From Candidatus Moanabacter tarae (GTDB lineage: Bacteria > Verrucomicrobiota > Verrucomicrobiia > Opitutales > UBA2987): a stretch of DNA of 64,000 bases. Shown here piece by piece: positions 19,984 to 29,283 of the stretch. The position numbers and the translations under genes are program-made. The notes under the pieces are model-generated. The model was not told where the DNA came from and did not search any database. It saw only the letters and a program-made list of their open reading frames with translations. Location: the NCBI GenBank assembly GCA_003226295.1, contig CP029803.1, positions 2,299,001 to 2,363,000 on the forward strand. The letters are read 5' to 3'. The first letter of the stretch is position 1. Each line of letters opens with the position of its first letter.

Positions 19984-20760
19984 CTAGAGCTCTGTTTGGA
20001 TAAGAGGTTCTAGGTAATTCCAGACTGTTTCGGCGATGATTTTATGGCCTTCTTCGTTTGGGTGGATGCCGTCGGGAAGGTTGAATTTGGGAATTGCTGC
20101 CACACCCTCTAGGAGAAAGGGTAGGAGGACTGCATTGTTTTTCTTCGCAAGACGGGCAAAAATCGCCTCGAACTGACTCTTATAACGATGGCCCATATTA
20201 GGGGGAACCTTCATCCCAACGACAATAATTTGAATATCCTGAAATCTTTTACGAACAGCAGTAATAATCAACTGTAGATTAGTTGCAGTCGCCTCCGGAC
20301 TTAGCCCCCTCAACCCATCATTTGCTCCCAAGGCGAGGATAAAGTAGTCGATCCGGCTTTTCATTAGCCAATTTATCCGCCGAAAACCGCCTGCGGAGGT
20401 CTCACCACTTAGGCCTGCGTTTACTGCGACCAACTGCAAGCCTTCCTTGTTGATCTTCTCCTGTATGAGAGCGGGAAATGCGAAATTCGGATCGATACCA
20501 TATCCTGCTGTTAGACTATTGCCAAAAAAAAGAATACGAGGCATTTCCGTCTCCCCAGCGGAAATACTTGCCGTTAGGAAAAAACCCAGGACTAGCAGGG
20601 CGAAGAATCTAGAGGGAATCCAGGGCAGATCTCGAAAGAGGGCAAAACGAATTAAGCAGGATCTAGACAGGATATTAAACAGGAACCTAATTTCGTATTC
20701 CGATGAATTCCCGGTAATAGATTTCTTCGATTTGAGATCATAAGGTTGATTATTTTCCAT
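19984..20760 (-). CDS. tesA: TesA-like SGNH esterase / lysophospholipase
   Basis: Periplasmic multifunctional esterase of the GDSL/SGNH family. All four blocks are visible: block I FFGNSLTAGYG (catalytic Ser), block II GLSGETSAGGF (Gly), block III LGANDGLRG (Asn), block V DGIHPNEEGH (Asp and His). A hydrophobic segment at about residues 48-68 should export or anchor it; the N-terminal 45 residues before it are long for a signal peptide, so the true start may lie further in. It diverges from the ybbA-ybbP pair, as in E. coli, where this arrangement links TesA to the lipophilic-substrate ABC module. Confidence 0.9.
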   Translation of the reverse strand: MENNQPYDLKSKKSITGNSSEYEIRFLFNILSRSCLIRFALFRDLPWIPSRFFALLVLGFFLTASISAGETEMPRILFFGNSLTAGYGIDPNFAFPALIQEKINKEGLQLVAVNAGLSGETSAGGFRRINWLMKSRIDYFILALGANDGLRGLSPEATATNLQLIITAVRKRFQDIQIIVVGMKVPPNMGHRYKSQFEAIFARLAKKNNAVLLPFLLEGVAAIPKFNLPDGIHPNEEGHKIIAETVWNYLEPLIQTEL

Positions 20761-20903
20761 CTTTTCAAATGGATTAGAGGCTGTGATAAAGCCTAAAACA
20801 TCGAATTACGGTTATAAGTTCGGACTATACCATTGAACGATAATCGATTTGTGCAAGAGTGATTCTTGCGACTGCCGAATTCATCCGTTATAGAATCTTC
20901 AAT

Positions 20904-21584
20904 ATGTCTTCCATCGAGAATATTCTGAAAGTCGACAATCTAAGTAAAACTTACATCAGTGGCGGCAGGGAATTAACCGTCCTACGGGCAGTGAGTTTTG
21001 AAGTAAAACGAGGGGCAGCGGAGTCAATTGTGGGTCCCTCTGGCAGTGGGAAAACAACCCTTTTGGGGTTGTGTGCGGGACTGGATAAGGCGAGTGCGGG
21101 ATCGGTCATCCTCAATGGGGTGGAGCTAAATGACATTGATGAGGATAGCAAAGCAGAGATTCGCAACCGTTGGGTAGGATTTGTTTTTCAGAATTTCCAG
21201 CTTATACCAACTCTAACGGCGCTTGAAAATGTTATGGTGCCTGTGGAATTGGGAAGGGGGAGCAACGCTTCTGACCGATCTGCAGATATACTTGCCAGGG
21301 TTGGGCTATCGAATCGCTTGGGGCATTATCCGATCCAACTTTCCGGGGGTGAATCACAAAGAGTGGCCTTGGCTCGGGCATTTGTCAACGAACCCAGGAT
21401 ACTTTTTGTAGACGAGCCGACTGGGAACCTTGATAAAGCAAGCAGCGAACATGTTGTGGAGTTGCTTTTTGAGCTCAATCGGGAGAAGGGAACAACTCTG
21501 ATTCTGGTCACTCACGATACAGAACTAGCCAGCCGCACAGATCGAATCCTGCGAATTACTGATGGAGTGCTAGATTCTGTTTAA
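20904..21584 (+). CDS. ybbA: YbbA-like ABC transporter ATP-binding protein
   Basis: LolD/MacB-type ATPase that energises the YbbP permease. Walker A is GPSGSGKTT, the Q-loop is in VGFVFQNFQLIPTLTALENVMVP, the signature is LSGGESQRVALARAF and Walker B is ILFVDEPTGNLD, with the His switch in LVTHDTEL. I chose the ATG at 20904 (MSSIENILKV); a GTG start at 20859 would add 15 residues with no clear ribosome binding site. It is followed after about 170 bp by the permease gene on the same strand and diverges from tesA. Confidence 0.92.
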   Translation: MSSIENILKVDNLSKTYISGGRELTVLRAVSFEVKRGAAESIVGPSGSGKTTLLGLCAGLDKASAGSVILNGVELNDIDEDSKAEIRNRWVGFVFQNFQLIPTLTALENVMVPVELGRGSNASDRSADILARVGLSNRLGHYPIQLSGGESQRVALARAFVNEPRILFVDEPTGNLDKASSEHVVELLFELNREKGTTLILVTHDTELASRTDRILRITDGVLDSV

Positions 21585-21753
21585 GCGGGATCGGGTAGTA
21601 GTTTTGAAAGTGGCCGGGGTGCAAACTTGATGCGCATTTCTAGCTGGTCTCTGCCTGAGCCTTTGATAAGAAGAAAATTAAAAGTAACATGACCGGACGC
21701 GAATCGATCACCAAGCGGAAAATCAATTCAAGTCGGAATATTTGCATTAGGAC

Positions 21754-24327
21754 ATGTTGATTGGTAGAGTTGATCAAAAGCCTAGTCTAATTGGTCTACG
21801 GTGGGTTCTGGCAATGGCTTGGCGAGACAGCAGGGACCATCGTCGAAAACTATTTCTATTCACTCTCTGCGTTATTTTTGGGGTAGGGGCACTAGTTGCG
21901 ATCGAATCTTTCCGACATAATCTGGAGCAGACAATCGATGCTCAGGCCCAACTTCTTCTTGGGGCTGACCTTTCCTTAAGGTCTCAAAGGCCTTTCAGTA
22001 GGAAGATGGAGGGATTTATTTCCGAAATGGGTGGGGAGCAGGCACGCGAGGTTCGATTTCGCTCGATGGCCTACTTTGTTGACCAAGGAAAGTCGCGACT
22101 AGTGCAGGTGAGGGCGCTGGGAGGCGCTTATCCCTTTTACGGAGGGATCAAAACTTTGCCGACAGGGGCCGCGTTCCGCGATGGAACCGAAGCAGGGGCC
22201 TTGGTGGAAGCAAGTCTCCTTATCCAGTTTGGCGCTGGGGTGGGTGACACGGTTCGTCTCGGACAGTCTGATTTTCGAATAGTAGGAAGCGTGATTCAGG
22301 TTCCTGGAGAGAATGAAGTGCGGGGCCTCTTTTCTCCAAGAATCTATATTGATCAGCGCTTTCTTCCCCAGACTGGACTGATGCAACGTGGCAGTCTTGC
22401 GAGCCACAGAGTTTTCTTCAAGATGACGGGCGGCATTGATGCTGGGGTGGAGGCGAAACTGCAACGAGCACATGAAACACTCTTTGTAGAAGAAAGGATT
22501 CAAGTCGATACGGTTGAAAGCCGGAAGCGAAGGCTAGGCCGGGCTATCGATAATTTCTACGAATTCCTTAATTTGATTGGGTTCGTCGCGCTCTTGCTCG
22601 GTGGAATCGGAATGGCAGGTGCGGTTCAGGTCTATGTTAAGGAGAAGGTAAATATAGCGGCCATTCTTCGATGTCTAGGAGCTAGAGCCTTCGCGGCTTT
22701 TTCGATCATTTTGGTTCAAGTTATTGCGGTTGCTTTACTAGGTGTCTTTTTAGGTTCTGGGGTGGGAATTGCAGTGCAATATTTGCTGCCGGCAGTTCTT
22801 TCTTCCTTTCTACCATTCGAAGTCCCCGTATTCGTGTCTTGGATCAGCCTTATAAAAAGTGCGTTTTTTTGCTGGATCGTGATCCTTCTCTTCTCGTTCA
22901 TTCCAGCGATATCCCTTCGGTCGATTACTCCTCTCAGGGCATTACGTTTCACATCAGAAGAAAATATATCACAACGCACGGATCCCCTTTTCTGGGTTGT
23001 GGTCTTCTTAATAGCCTGTGTGGTTCTTGGGTTCAGCATTCCCCAGACCAACCGCTGGTACGGCGGACTTATCTTCGTCGGCGTGCTAGCCGGGAGCCTT
23101 TTTCTTCTAGGAGGACTTGGGTCCGCCCTGATGTGGGTCTTAAGGCGATTCTTTCCAAAGAGCTGGCCCTATCCGTGGCGGCAAGGCCTCCTCAATCTTT
23201 ACCGCCCGAATAATCGGACCCACTTCCTCTTGATCACTCTAGGAATGGGCACATTCCTCATCTTTACCATCCACCACGCCCAGAGGATGTTGTTGCAACA
23301 GGCGGAATTTGATCGCAAAGGTGATCACCCAAATTTGGTTTTGTTCGACGTTCAGAAGGATCAAGTAGATGGAATTACTGAGCAAGTCTTGATGGCCGGC
23401 TATCCCGTGCTTGAAACGGTCCCAATAGTTACCATGAGACTGGACGCAATCGATGGAAGACCGGTTTCGTCTATCAAAAGAGACCCAATATCTCAAGTGG
23501 AACACTGGGCCCTCAATCGGGAGTACCGGGTGACTTTCAGAAGACAGCTGATCGATACGGAAGCAATTATAGCGGGCAAGTTTTTTGGGGTATCGAGTGG
23601 AATCGATCCGGTTCCTATTTCCCTCGAGGAGAGTATTGCCAAAGAACTCGAGGTTAGATTGGGCGATACTTTAACTTTTAATGTTCAGGGAGTCAGGGTC
23701 TTATCAGAAATCTCGAGTATCCGCAAAGTTGACTGGGCCAGCCTTCGGCCAAACTTCTACGTTGTCTTTCCTCGAGGTATTCTAGAAGAGGCGCCAACCT
23801 CTTATGCTATATTGACCCGTGTTCCCGATCAGCTTGCAACAGTGAGGCTTCAAGAAAGTCTGGTTGAAGCCTATCCTAACGTGTCTGCAATTGATCTCTC
23901 TCTGGTCTTGGAGACGATGACTACGATACTGGATCGAGTCGGCTTCGTAATACGCTTTATTTCGTTCTTTTCAGTTGCAACGGGTGTGGTTGTCTTGGCT
24001 ACTTCGGTGATTACGAGTCGATATCAAAGGATTCGTGAGAGTGTGTTGCTTTCAACGTTGGGAGCTTCTAGTAAAGTCATTCGTTTGATTATGGCGGTTG
24101 AATACCTTCTCCTGGGGATTCTATCGGGTTCGGCTGGGTGCTTGCTCTCGCTTATATCTTCCTTGGGACTCTCTCGGTTCATCTTTAAGATTCCCTATCA
24201 TGTCTCCCCAGCTAGCATTATTTTTCCTGTTTTTATTATCGCTGTCGTGACTCTTTTGATTGGCCTCTTAAATAGTCGTGGTATCGCTCGGTTCCCGCCT
24301 CTTTCCATACTCCGAAAGGAGGGGTAA
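21754..24327 (+). CDS. ybbP: YbbP-like FtsX-family ABC permease
   Basis: Large inner-membrane permease with two FtsX-type domains, the partner of YbbA. The first membrane helix follows the Arg-rich WRDSRDHRRKLFLFTL; a periplasmic domain of about 200 residues leads to the first FtsX core (FYEFLNLIGFVALLLGGIGMAGAVQVYV, about residue 265), several central helices, a second periplasmic domain and a second FtsX core near the C-terminus (VLATSVITSRYQRIRESVLLSTLGAS). The 857-residue length agrees with YbbP. AGGA precedes the ATG closely. In E. coli-type clusters the module is linked to TesA and to extraction of a lipophilic or peptide compound; the substrate here is unknown. Confidence 0.9.
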   Translation: MLIGRVDQKPSLIGLRWVLAMAWRDSRDHRRKLFLFTLCVIFGVGALVAIESFRHNLEQTIDAQAQLLLGADLSLRSQRPFSRKMEGFISEMGGEQAREVRFRSMAYFVDQGKSRLVQVRALGGAYPFYGGIKTLPTGAAFRDGTEAGALVEASLLIQFGAGVGDTVRLGQSDFRIVGSVIQVPGENEVRGLFSPRIYIDQRFLPQTGLMQRGSLASHRVFFKMTGGIDAGVEAKLQRAHETLFVEERIQVDTVESRKRRLGRAIDNFYEFLNLIGFVALLLGGIGMAGAVQVYVKEKVNIAAILRCLGARAFAAFSIILVQVIAVALLGVFLGSGVGIAVQYLLPAVLSSFLPFEVPVFVSWISLIKSAFFCWIVILLFSFIPAISLRSITPLRALRFTSEENISQRTDPLFWVVVFLIACVVLGFSIPQTNRWYGGLIFVGVLAGSLFLLGGLGSALMWVLRRFFPKSWPYPWRQGLLNLYRPNNRTHFLLITLGMGTFLIFTIHHAQRMLLQQAEFDRKGDHPNLVLFDVQKDQVDGITEQVLMAGYPVLETVPIVTMRLDAIDGRPVSSIKRDPISQVEHWALNREYRVTFRRQLIDTEAIIAGKFFGVSSGIDPVPISLEESIAKELEVRLGDTLTFNVQGVRVLSEISSIRKVDWASLRPNFYVVFPRGILEEAPTSYAILTRVPDQLATVRLQESLVEAYPNVSAIDLSLVLETMTTILDRVGFVIRFISFFSVATGVVVLATSVITSRYQRIRESVLLSTLGASSKVIRLIMAVEYLLLGILSGSAGCLLSLISSLGLSRFIFKIPYHVSPASIIFPVFIIAVVTLLIGLLNSRGIARFPPLSILRKEG

Positions 24328-24352
24328 GTCTGAGGCCTCACAAGTGTTTGGC

Positions 24353-25270
24353 TTAAATAAGACTGACTTCTACAGTAAAGGAGTCGGTCATTCCAGCAGG
24401 TACTAGGCGAAAACCGGATCTGTGTTCGGGGCTGTTTGGTGGTCCCATCCACGGTTCGACGCAGAAGAAAGGTGCATCGGGGGACTCAGTCCATGTTACA
24501 ATTGTTGCGTCTTTGTCCGGGACTGGATTGGCCCCAACATACATCGAGATGTTTTCTTCTCCCTTCAAAGGGCCAAACCGGACCGGATTACGCATTAAGT
24601 GAGAATGGATTCGATCCTGTGCCTGTGGATCAGCGAACGTAATGTCAGTGCTGAATTTTTTGATTGGCTCGAGGTGTCCATCGGAAGCGTGATAGTAAGC
24701 GCTCCGCGCGGGAATCTCGATGCGATAATCAGATCTTCCCAAGTCGGTATGCCAAGGAAGTCGAAAATAGAAGTGATGACCGGCGGACCAAGGAATCGTC
24801 TTGGAATCTAGGTTGGATAGAAAAAGATCAACTTGTAAGGAAAGCTCTCGGAAACGATACTTCACCGAGAATTGGTACTTAAAATCGTACGCAGATTGGT
24901 CTGTTTCTGCTGGGATAAAATTTGCAGTGAAACCTCCTTCGTCAATTTCATCGATTGCAAATGTGCCTTCCCGGACGAACCCATGCATCGGCATCGGCCT
25001 CCGCACTCCTTCGAATTCCCAGAATCCAATTTTTCCGTTGGCAAAGGTTCGGCCACAGAATGGGAAAAGGATTGGATTGCCTCCGCGAATCTCGCCGAAT
25101 TTGGTGAGATCATGAGTCTCGGGCCAATATACGATGTCCCGAGTAGAACCGTCTTCAAGTCGCAGGTGCCAATCCATCAGTCTTGCTCCCCTTTCGGGCC
25201 AGGCGACGTAAGTAGATGAACCAATTGTCCACTTTCTGATTGTATGTCCGTGGTATTCGACAGTTTCCAT
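24353..25270 (-). CDS. aldose 1-epimerase family protein (galactose mutarotase-like)
   Basis: Beta-sandwich sugar mutarotase or hexose-6-phosphate epimerase-like enzyme. Evidence: the Arg-containing GNPILFPFCGRT segment, the substrate His in MPMHGFVRE, a second catalytic His in SAGHHFYFRLP and the general-base Glu in FCVEPWMGPPN. The 305-residue length is usual. The ATG at 25270 has a GGTGAGG-like site upstream on the minus strand. It converges on ybbP with only 25 bp between stop codons. The exact sugar cannot be told from sequence. Confidence 0.85.
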   Translation of the reverse strand: METVEYHGHTIRKWTIGSSTYVAWPERGARLMDWHLRLEDGSTRDIVYWPETHDLTKFGEIRGGNPILFPFCGRTFANGKIGFWEFEGVRRPMPMHGFVREGTFAIDEIDEGGFTANFIPAETDQSAYDFKYQFSVKYRFRELSLQVDLFLSNLDSKTIPWSAGHHFYFRLPWHTDLGRSDYRIEIPARSAYYHASDGHLEPIKKFSTDITFADPQAQDRIHSHLMRNPVRFGPLKGEENISMYVGANPVPDKDATIVTWTESPDAPFFCVEPWMGPPNSPEHRSGFRLVPAGMTDSFTVEVSLI

Positions 25271-25619
25271 GGAGTCTACCTCACCTTTCTTAAAGGGTAA
25301 TAGATCTTCTTTGTCATGCTCGGGTTTGCTACAGAATTGTTTTCTCGACGGATTGCTGGAGACAGATGTAGTACAGAAGAACGACCGTTCCCCTTAAAAG
25401 CCGCCCGCTCTTAATAGTATATCCAACTTGTTTATCGAATTTACCTCACGCCTTTTCTGAGGGGTGGCAAATTCTACACCAGACCCACTAGCTTCGATTC
25501 GATTGAGCGAAAAACGTTCAAAAAAAATGTGTGAGTCTGCTTTCAATTCCCAGTAATAAGATGAACTTTGAATTTGTTTTATGGTATAATAATTGGTTCA
25601 AGGGCAACCCCGTGTCAAT
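25271..25619. other. intergenic region holding two divergent promoters
   Basis: About 350 bp with no gene recognised. It must contain the promoter of the minus-strand mutarotase gene and that of the plus-strand UVR-motif gene. A perfect TATAAT lies near the right end. Confidence 0.45.
25562..25590 (+). promoter_or_regulatory. candidate sigma-70 promoter with extended -10
   Basis: A perfect TATAAT (25585-25590) is preceded by TGG at 25582-25584, giving an extended -10 (TGN-TATAAT). The hexamer 17 bp further upstream, TGAACT at 25562-25567, is a poor -35, as is tolerated with extended -10 sites. It would drive the small frame at 25620 and the UVR-motif gene at 25720. Confidence 0.5.
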
Positions 25620-25719
25620 ATGGCTGAGAAGTACTATTTGAACGCTGTTGAAGATATATTGGATAGAGTGGTCGTAGCCTTCGAGGGCAATGGAAGTGTA
25701 AATTTAAAAATGAAGGATT

Positions 25720-26244
25720 GTGATTTGGGCTAATGATCTTTTGGATGGATATATGCCTGGTGGAAATGATGGAGCGGAAAAAGGGAAAACCGCCTCCGTC
25801 TACGTTTCATTTATTCAAGGCGGAAGCTTAAAGTCAGCTGCGTTCTATTGGGATGATGCGGAAGAGGCCGGCCTTTTTGATGAGCACGTATATGACCTTT
25901 TAGACACCATTGAAGGAACTCCAAAGAAGATGCCGGGAAGGGTAGCGGATGGTATTTCTTGCTCAACCTGCGGATTCACTTTAGAAGCCCTTGAAGAGCA
26001 AGGCCGCTTGGGTTGTCCGCAATGTTACAAAACATTTGGGTGCATAATTCTGCCTCTCTTAAGAAAATTGCATTCAGGGATTGAACATATGGGAAAACTC
26101 CCGCGAAAGGCACAGGTTGATCAAGTTGTGAATGAGCGAATTCTTGGCCTCAAGTTCCGAATGGAGACAGCGGTTTCCATGGAACGATATGAGGAAGCAG
26201 CTCGATTCCGAGATGAGATAAGGGAGATCAAGGAACGGCTTTAA
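25720..26244 (+). CDS. McsA-like UVR-motif protein with one zinc-ribbon pair
   Basis: Resembles McsA/UvrB-UvrC-motif proteins, which partner protein-arginine kinases or metal-stress responses. The middle has a zinc-binding pair set, CSTCGF...GCPQCYKTF (residues about 87-110), followed by LLRKLHSGIEHMGKLP. A UVR motif closes it (LKFRMETAVSMERYEEAARFRDEIREIKERL). Homologues usually carry an earlier pair, one of whose halves has the form LCxxCA; here that position reads AAFYWDDAEEAG, with both cysteines gone. The start is a GTG at 25720 with GAAGG upstream. An overlapping 37-codon frame precedes it. Function is not assigned beyond the family resemblance. Confidence 0.75.
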   Translation: MIWANDLLDGYMPGGNDGAEKGKTASVYVSFIQGGSLKSAAFYWDDAEEAGLFDEHVYDLLDTIEGTPKKMPGRVADGISCSTCGFTLEALEEQGRLGCPQCYKTFGCIILPLLRKLHSGIEHMGKLPRKAQVDQVVNERILGLKFRMETAVSMERYEEAARFRDEIREIKERL

Positions 26245-26338
26245 GGATCCACGATTCTAAAAGGACACCGCGAACATCCTTAAATTGCGGGGCAGATATT
26301 CAAATATGTGATCGGTTCAGCCCCTCTGATTACGGGAT

Positions 26339-27589
26339 CTAGAAAACCACATCGACACGGAGTCCAAAAATGAACGCATCATTTTCACCTTCCAGAGGAT
26401 CAAATATCACTTGGAGGTCGGGTTTCAAAATGATGTTTTGGGTGATCGGAATTTGATAGGTGATTTCGAGAATGCGTTCGGTTTTGGTGGATGAATCGCG
26501 GGCGGCAGCTTTAGGAATAAGAAAGGTGTCTCCGAATCGAGTTATAGAAAAAGCAATGCCAAAGATATCAGAGTCCCTGCCAGGGAACATTCCATTGTAA
26601 GTCAGCCCAAAATCATTGTAGAACCTGACAGTGTTGTGGTCCTCGCTGGGGCTGTACCCGATTCTGAAAAAAGAACCAAGCCTTTGATCAGGATCTGACT
26701 CTGTAAAAAGGGTCTGATCTGCGGAAAAGTAGATCGAGGAATTTCCTTCGACAGTAAGTCCGGTACCAAGGTTTTCGAAATCTCCGGTATGATAAAAGCC
26801 GCCGAATTTATAGCTTCCAGGTAAGCTGTGTATGTGGGCCTCAACACCGTATTCAAGAAAAATCACATACCCTCGATCTCCACCTAAGCTGAATTCGAGA
26901 CCGTTATCGTTAATTATTTCATCACCGGCGTCGCCACTGTAAACAGCTAATTGAAAGTAACTACTATCGGTGGGACTAACTTTTGTCCATATGCCTGGAG
27001 CACCCAAAGGGTAAATAGGGGCACTGATGTTACCGGACTCGGTTGGTAATGGACCAAAGGCACTGTTAAGAAAAAGCCCGGCGTTTTCGGAGACCATAAA
27101 ATCATCATCAAGTGCGATGTTGCCAATCCGAATTGCTATGGTTCCTTCGAGCCACTCTTTCTGTAGCCACGCCTGAAAGAGCCGCACGGTATTGAAGGCT
27201 GCGATGTTGCTTAAGACATTAAAGTCGCCCACTAGATCCGTACTAGGGTCGCCCCCAAAAATAGCCAGTGCACCCAAGTGCATGTGAGTACCATCCCATC
27301 CTCTAATCTCCTCAAAATCGAGATCAATGCCAAAGTCGAACAAACCCAACCCTGTGGATCCGGTCTCATTTCCCCCTTCTAGATTGGCCACGATTTCTGC
27401 AGTCAATAATCCGTAGGGACGAACTCCAGAGAAATGAATCGATTTCAGCCCCGTTGTTTTGCTGAAAACCACACTTTGGGTATTAACATCTTCTTCGGTA
27501 TTGGCTGAACAGGGCCCTGAATAGACAATTATAAGGATCCCTAACAATAGCCATCTAACCGTAATTCCGTAGTGTGATAGGATTTCCAT
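26339..27589 (-). CDS. OprB-family carbohydrate-selective-type porin
   Basis: Outer-membrane beta barrel of the OprB family. Preferred start is the ATG at 27589, giving the signal peptide MEILSHYGITVRWLLLG...SGPCSA; a TTG start at 27643 would add 18 residues. The mature part has alternating strands and characteristic segments WLQKEWLEGTIAIRIGN, YPLGAPGIWTKVSP and the C-terminal ILEITYQIPITQNIILKPDLQVIFDPL, ending in the aromatic-terminated VDVVF expected for barrel assembly. It is the last gene of the minus-strand cluster beginning with the MntR-like regulator, about 77 bp after phnE. The family name reflects glucose porins; the solute here is not implied. Confidence 0.85.
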   Translation of the reverse strand: MEILSHYGITVRWLLLGILIIVYSGPCSANTEEDVNTQSVVFSKTTGLKSIHFSGVRPYGLLTAEIVANLEGGNETGSTGLGLFDFGIDLDFEEIRGWDGTHMHLGALAIFGGDPSTDLVGDFNVLSNIAAFNTVRLFQAWLQKEWLEGTIAIRIGNIALDDDFMVSENAGLFLNSAFGPLPTESGNISAPIYPLGAPGIWTKVSPTDSSYFQLAVYSGDAGDEIINDNGLEFSLGGDRGYVIFLEYGVEAHIHSLPGSYKFGGFYHTGDFENLGTGLTVEGNSSIYFSADQTLFTESDPDQRLGSFFRIGYSPSEDHNTVRFYNDFGLTYNGMFPGRDSDIFGIAFSITRFGDTFLIPKAAARDSSTKTERILEITYQIPITQNIILKPDLQVIFDPLEGENDAFIFGLRVDVVF

Positions 27590-27666
27590 GAACCGGATTG
27601 GATGCCCAAAAAACATTGGAAGATATGTAAGGAAAATACTCAATTAACGTAACAATTAAGGGAGTA

Positions 27667-28446
27667 TCAGCGAACCCATCGACGGACCCAGTAAGTGAGT
27701 TGGTCGAGGAGACTTACTATCAGGACTATGATAAGCAGAAGGACGGCGACTTTCTCGTATTGGAATCCGCGCACGTAGAGTTGGATGTAATAGCCAATTC
27801 CCCCGGCGCCCACCAGTCCAAGAACAGCGGCATCGCGGAAATTCATTTCGAATCGAAAGACGGTGAAGGTGATAACTTGTGGAAGGCATTGAGGAATTAG
27901 CCCGAATCGGAGAATCTGAGGCCAGGAAGCTCCGGTCCCTTTGACCGCATTAATGATTCCACGATCGGCAGTCTCGAATTCCTCCGCATAAAATTTTGCC
28001 AGCATACCTGTGGAGTGAAAGGCAATCGCCAACGCACCCGGGAATGGACCCAAGCCAACTGCAGCAACGAAAAGAAGTGCGACGATAATCAAGGGAATTG
28101 ATCGCATTATTCCACATAGTAAGCGGACTGGCTGCGCGATCCAAGGAGGCGTGACGTTAACAGCAGCAAGGAATCCCAGGGGCAGAGATATTAAGACCGC
28201 AATAGTTGTACCAGCCAATGTTATCATCAAGGTTTCCGCGGTCGACTTTATGACCAGATGGGCAACGCTCCAATCGGGAGGGGCGAGCCGAGTGAAGAAT
28301 TCAGCGAAGCGAGGACCGGACTGAAAGAGAATTTGTGGGCTGAATTCGGACCAGATCATTGACCAGACAATTAGAGTGCCAGCGACGATGATAACTGCCG
28401 TTCTGACTAAACTTTGCTGAAGCCATCTTTTTCTCAGAGGATGCAT
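27667..28446 (-). CDS. phnE: PhnE-type ABC transporter permease
   Basis: Inner-membrane permease of the phosphonate/phosphite-type importer family. About six hydrophobic helices are visible, starting with TAVIIVAGTLIVWSMIW. The binding-protein-dependent permease loop (GTGASWPQILRFGLIPQCLPQVITF) contacts the ATPase, and FEMNFRDAAVLGLVGAGGIGYYIQLYVRGFQY is typical of PhnE. It follows phnC after 63 bp and precedes the OprB gene. No carbon-phosphorus lyase gene is present in the window. Confidence 0.9.
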   Translation of the reverse strand: MHPLRKRWLQQSLVRTAVIIVAGTLIVWSMIWSEFSPQILFQSGPRFAEFFTRLAPPDWSVAHLVIKSTAETLMITLAGTTIAVLISLPLGFLAAVNVTPPWIAQPVRLLCGIMRSIPLIIVALLFVAAVGLGPFPGALAIAFHSTGMLAKFYAEEFETADRGIINAVKGTGASWPQILRFGLIPQCLPQVITFTVFRFEMNFRDAAVLGLVGAGGIGYYIQLYVRGFQYEKVAVLLLIIVLIVSLLDQLTYWVRRWVR

Positions 28447-28509
28447 CCGATTGCGGACCTAGGTCTCATATTTGCTGGCCAATGCAGAGAAGCTAAGTAG
28501 TCCCACTTT

Positions 28510-29283
28510 CTAGTCAATTCCCTTTGTCTGGTAGAGGAAGGCCGCCTCTGCCGTTGTAAAATCCTTGGGTGGCCCATCATAGACGATCCTTCCTTCGGAG
28601 AGTCCAATTATACGGTCGGCAAACCTACGCGCTAGGGATGGTTGGTGCAAATTGACGACCAATGTAACGCCGCGCCTTTGAACGCATTCGTTAAGAAGCC
28701 CAAGGGCATCTTCTGCCAGTTCCGGATCAAGATTTGAGACAGGTTCGTCAGCTAAGATGATCTCCGATTCCTGCATAAGGGCACGCGCGATGGCGGTACG
28801 TTGTCGCTGTCCTCCGCTCAGGGTGTCGATCTTTCGGTCACTTAGTTGGATGAGTTCCACCTCTCGAAGTATAGCTTCCGCCCTCAACAGCTCCTCTTCA
28901 GGGTAACAGCCGATGATACTTTTCCAGGAAGGAACCCGGCCAAGACAGCCGGTCAGAACGTTAGCGATAACGCTCATTCGAGGCACAAGGAAAAATTCCT
29001 GATCAATTATGGCGATACGACGACCCATTCCTAATTCTGGATTGTCATCAGGTGTCGCAGGATCCACACCAAGAACTTTAACCGAACCCGCCGATGGTTT
29101 TGTTCTCCCCTTGATCAAGCAAGCCAGAGTGGTTTTACCCGAACCGCTTCTACCCAAAACAAAAATACGCTCTCCCCTATTGACCCGGAGTATTTCGACA
29201 TCGAGGGCGCGATGGTTCCCGAAAAGAACGTGTAAGTTGGAGATCTCGATCAGTGGAAAGAGCTGATCACTTGATGAATCCAT
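28510..29283 (-). CDS. phnC: PhnC-type ABC transporter ATP-binding protein
   Basis: ATPase of the PhnCDE importer. Walker A is VLGRSGSGKTTLACL, the Q-loop region IIDQEFFLVPRMSVIANVLTG, the signature LSGGQRQRTAIARALMQ, Walker B IILADEPVSNLDP, and the His switch VVNLHQPSLARRFADRI; the NLHQ form is common in PhnC. The gene overlaps the end of phnD by 17 bp, indicating coupled translation. Family assignment is firm; whether it moves phosphonate is not. Confidence 0.92.
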   Translation of the reverse strand: MDSSSDQLFPLIEISNLHVLFGNHRALDVEILRVNRGERIFVLGRSGSGKTTLACLIKGRTKPSAGSVKVLGVDPATPDDNPELGMGRRIAIIDQEFFLVPRMSVIANVLTGCLGRVPSWKSIIGCYPEEELLRAEAILREVELIQLSDRKIDTLSGGQRQRTAIARALMQESEIILADEPVSNLDPELAEDALGLLNECVQRRGVTLVVNLHQPSLARRFADRIIGLSEGRIVYDGPPKDFTTAEAAFLYQTKGID

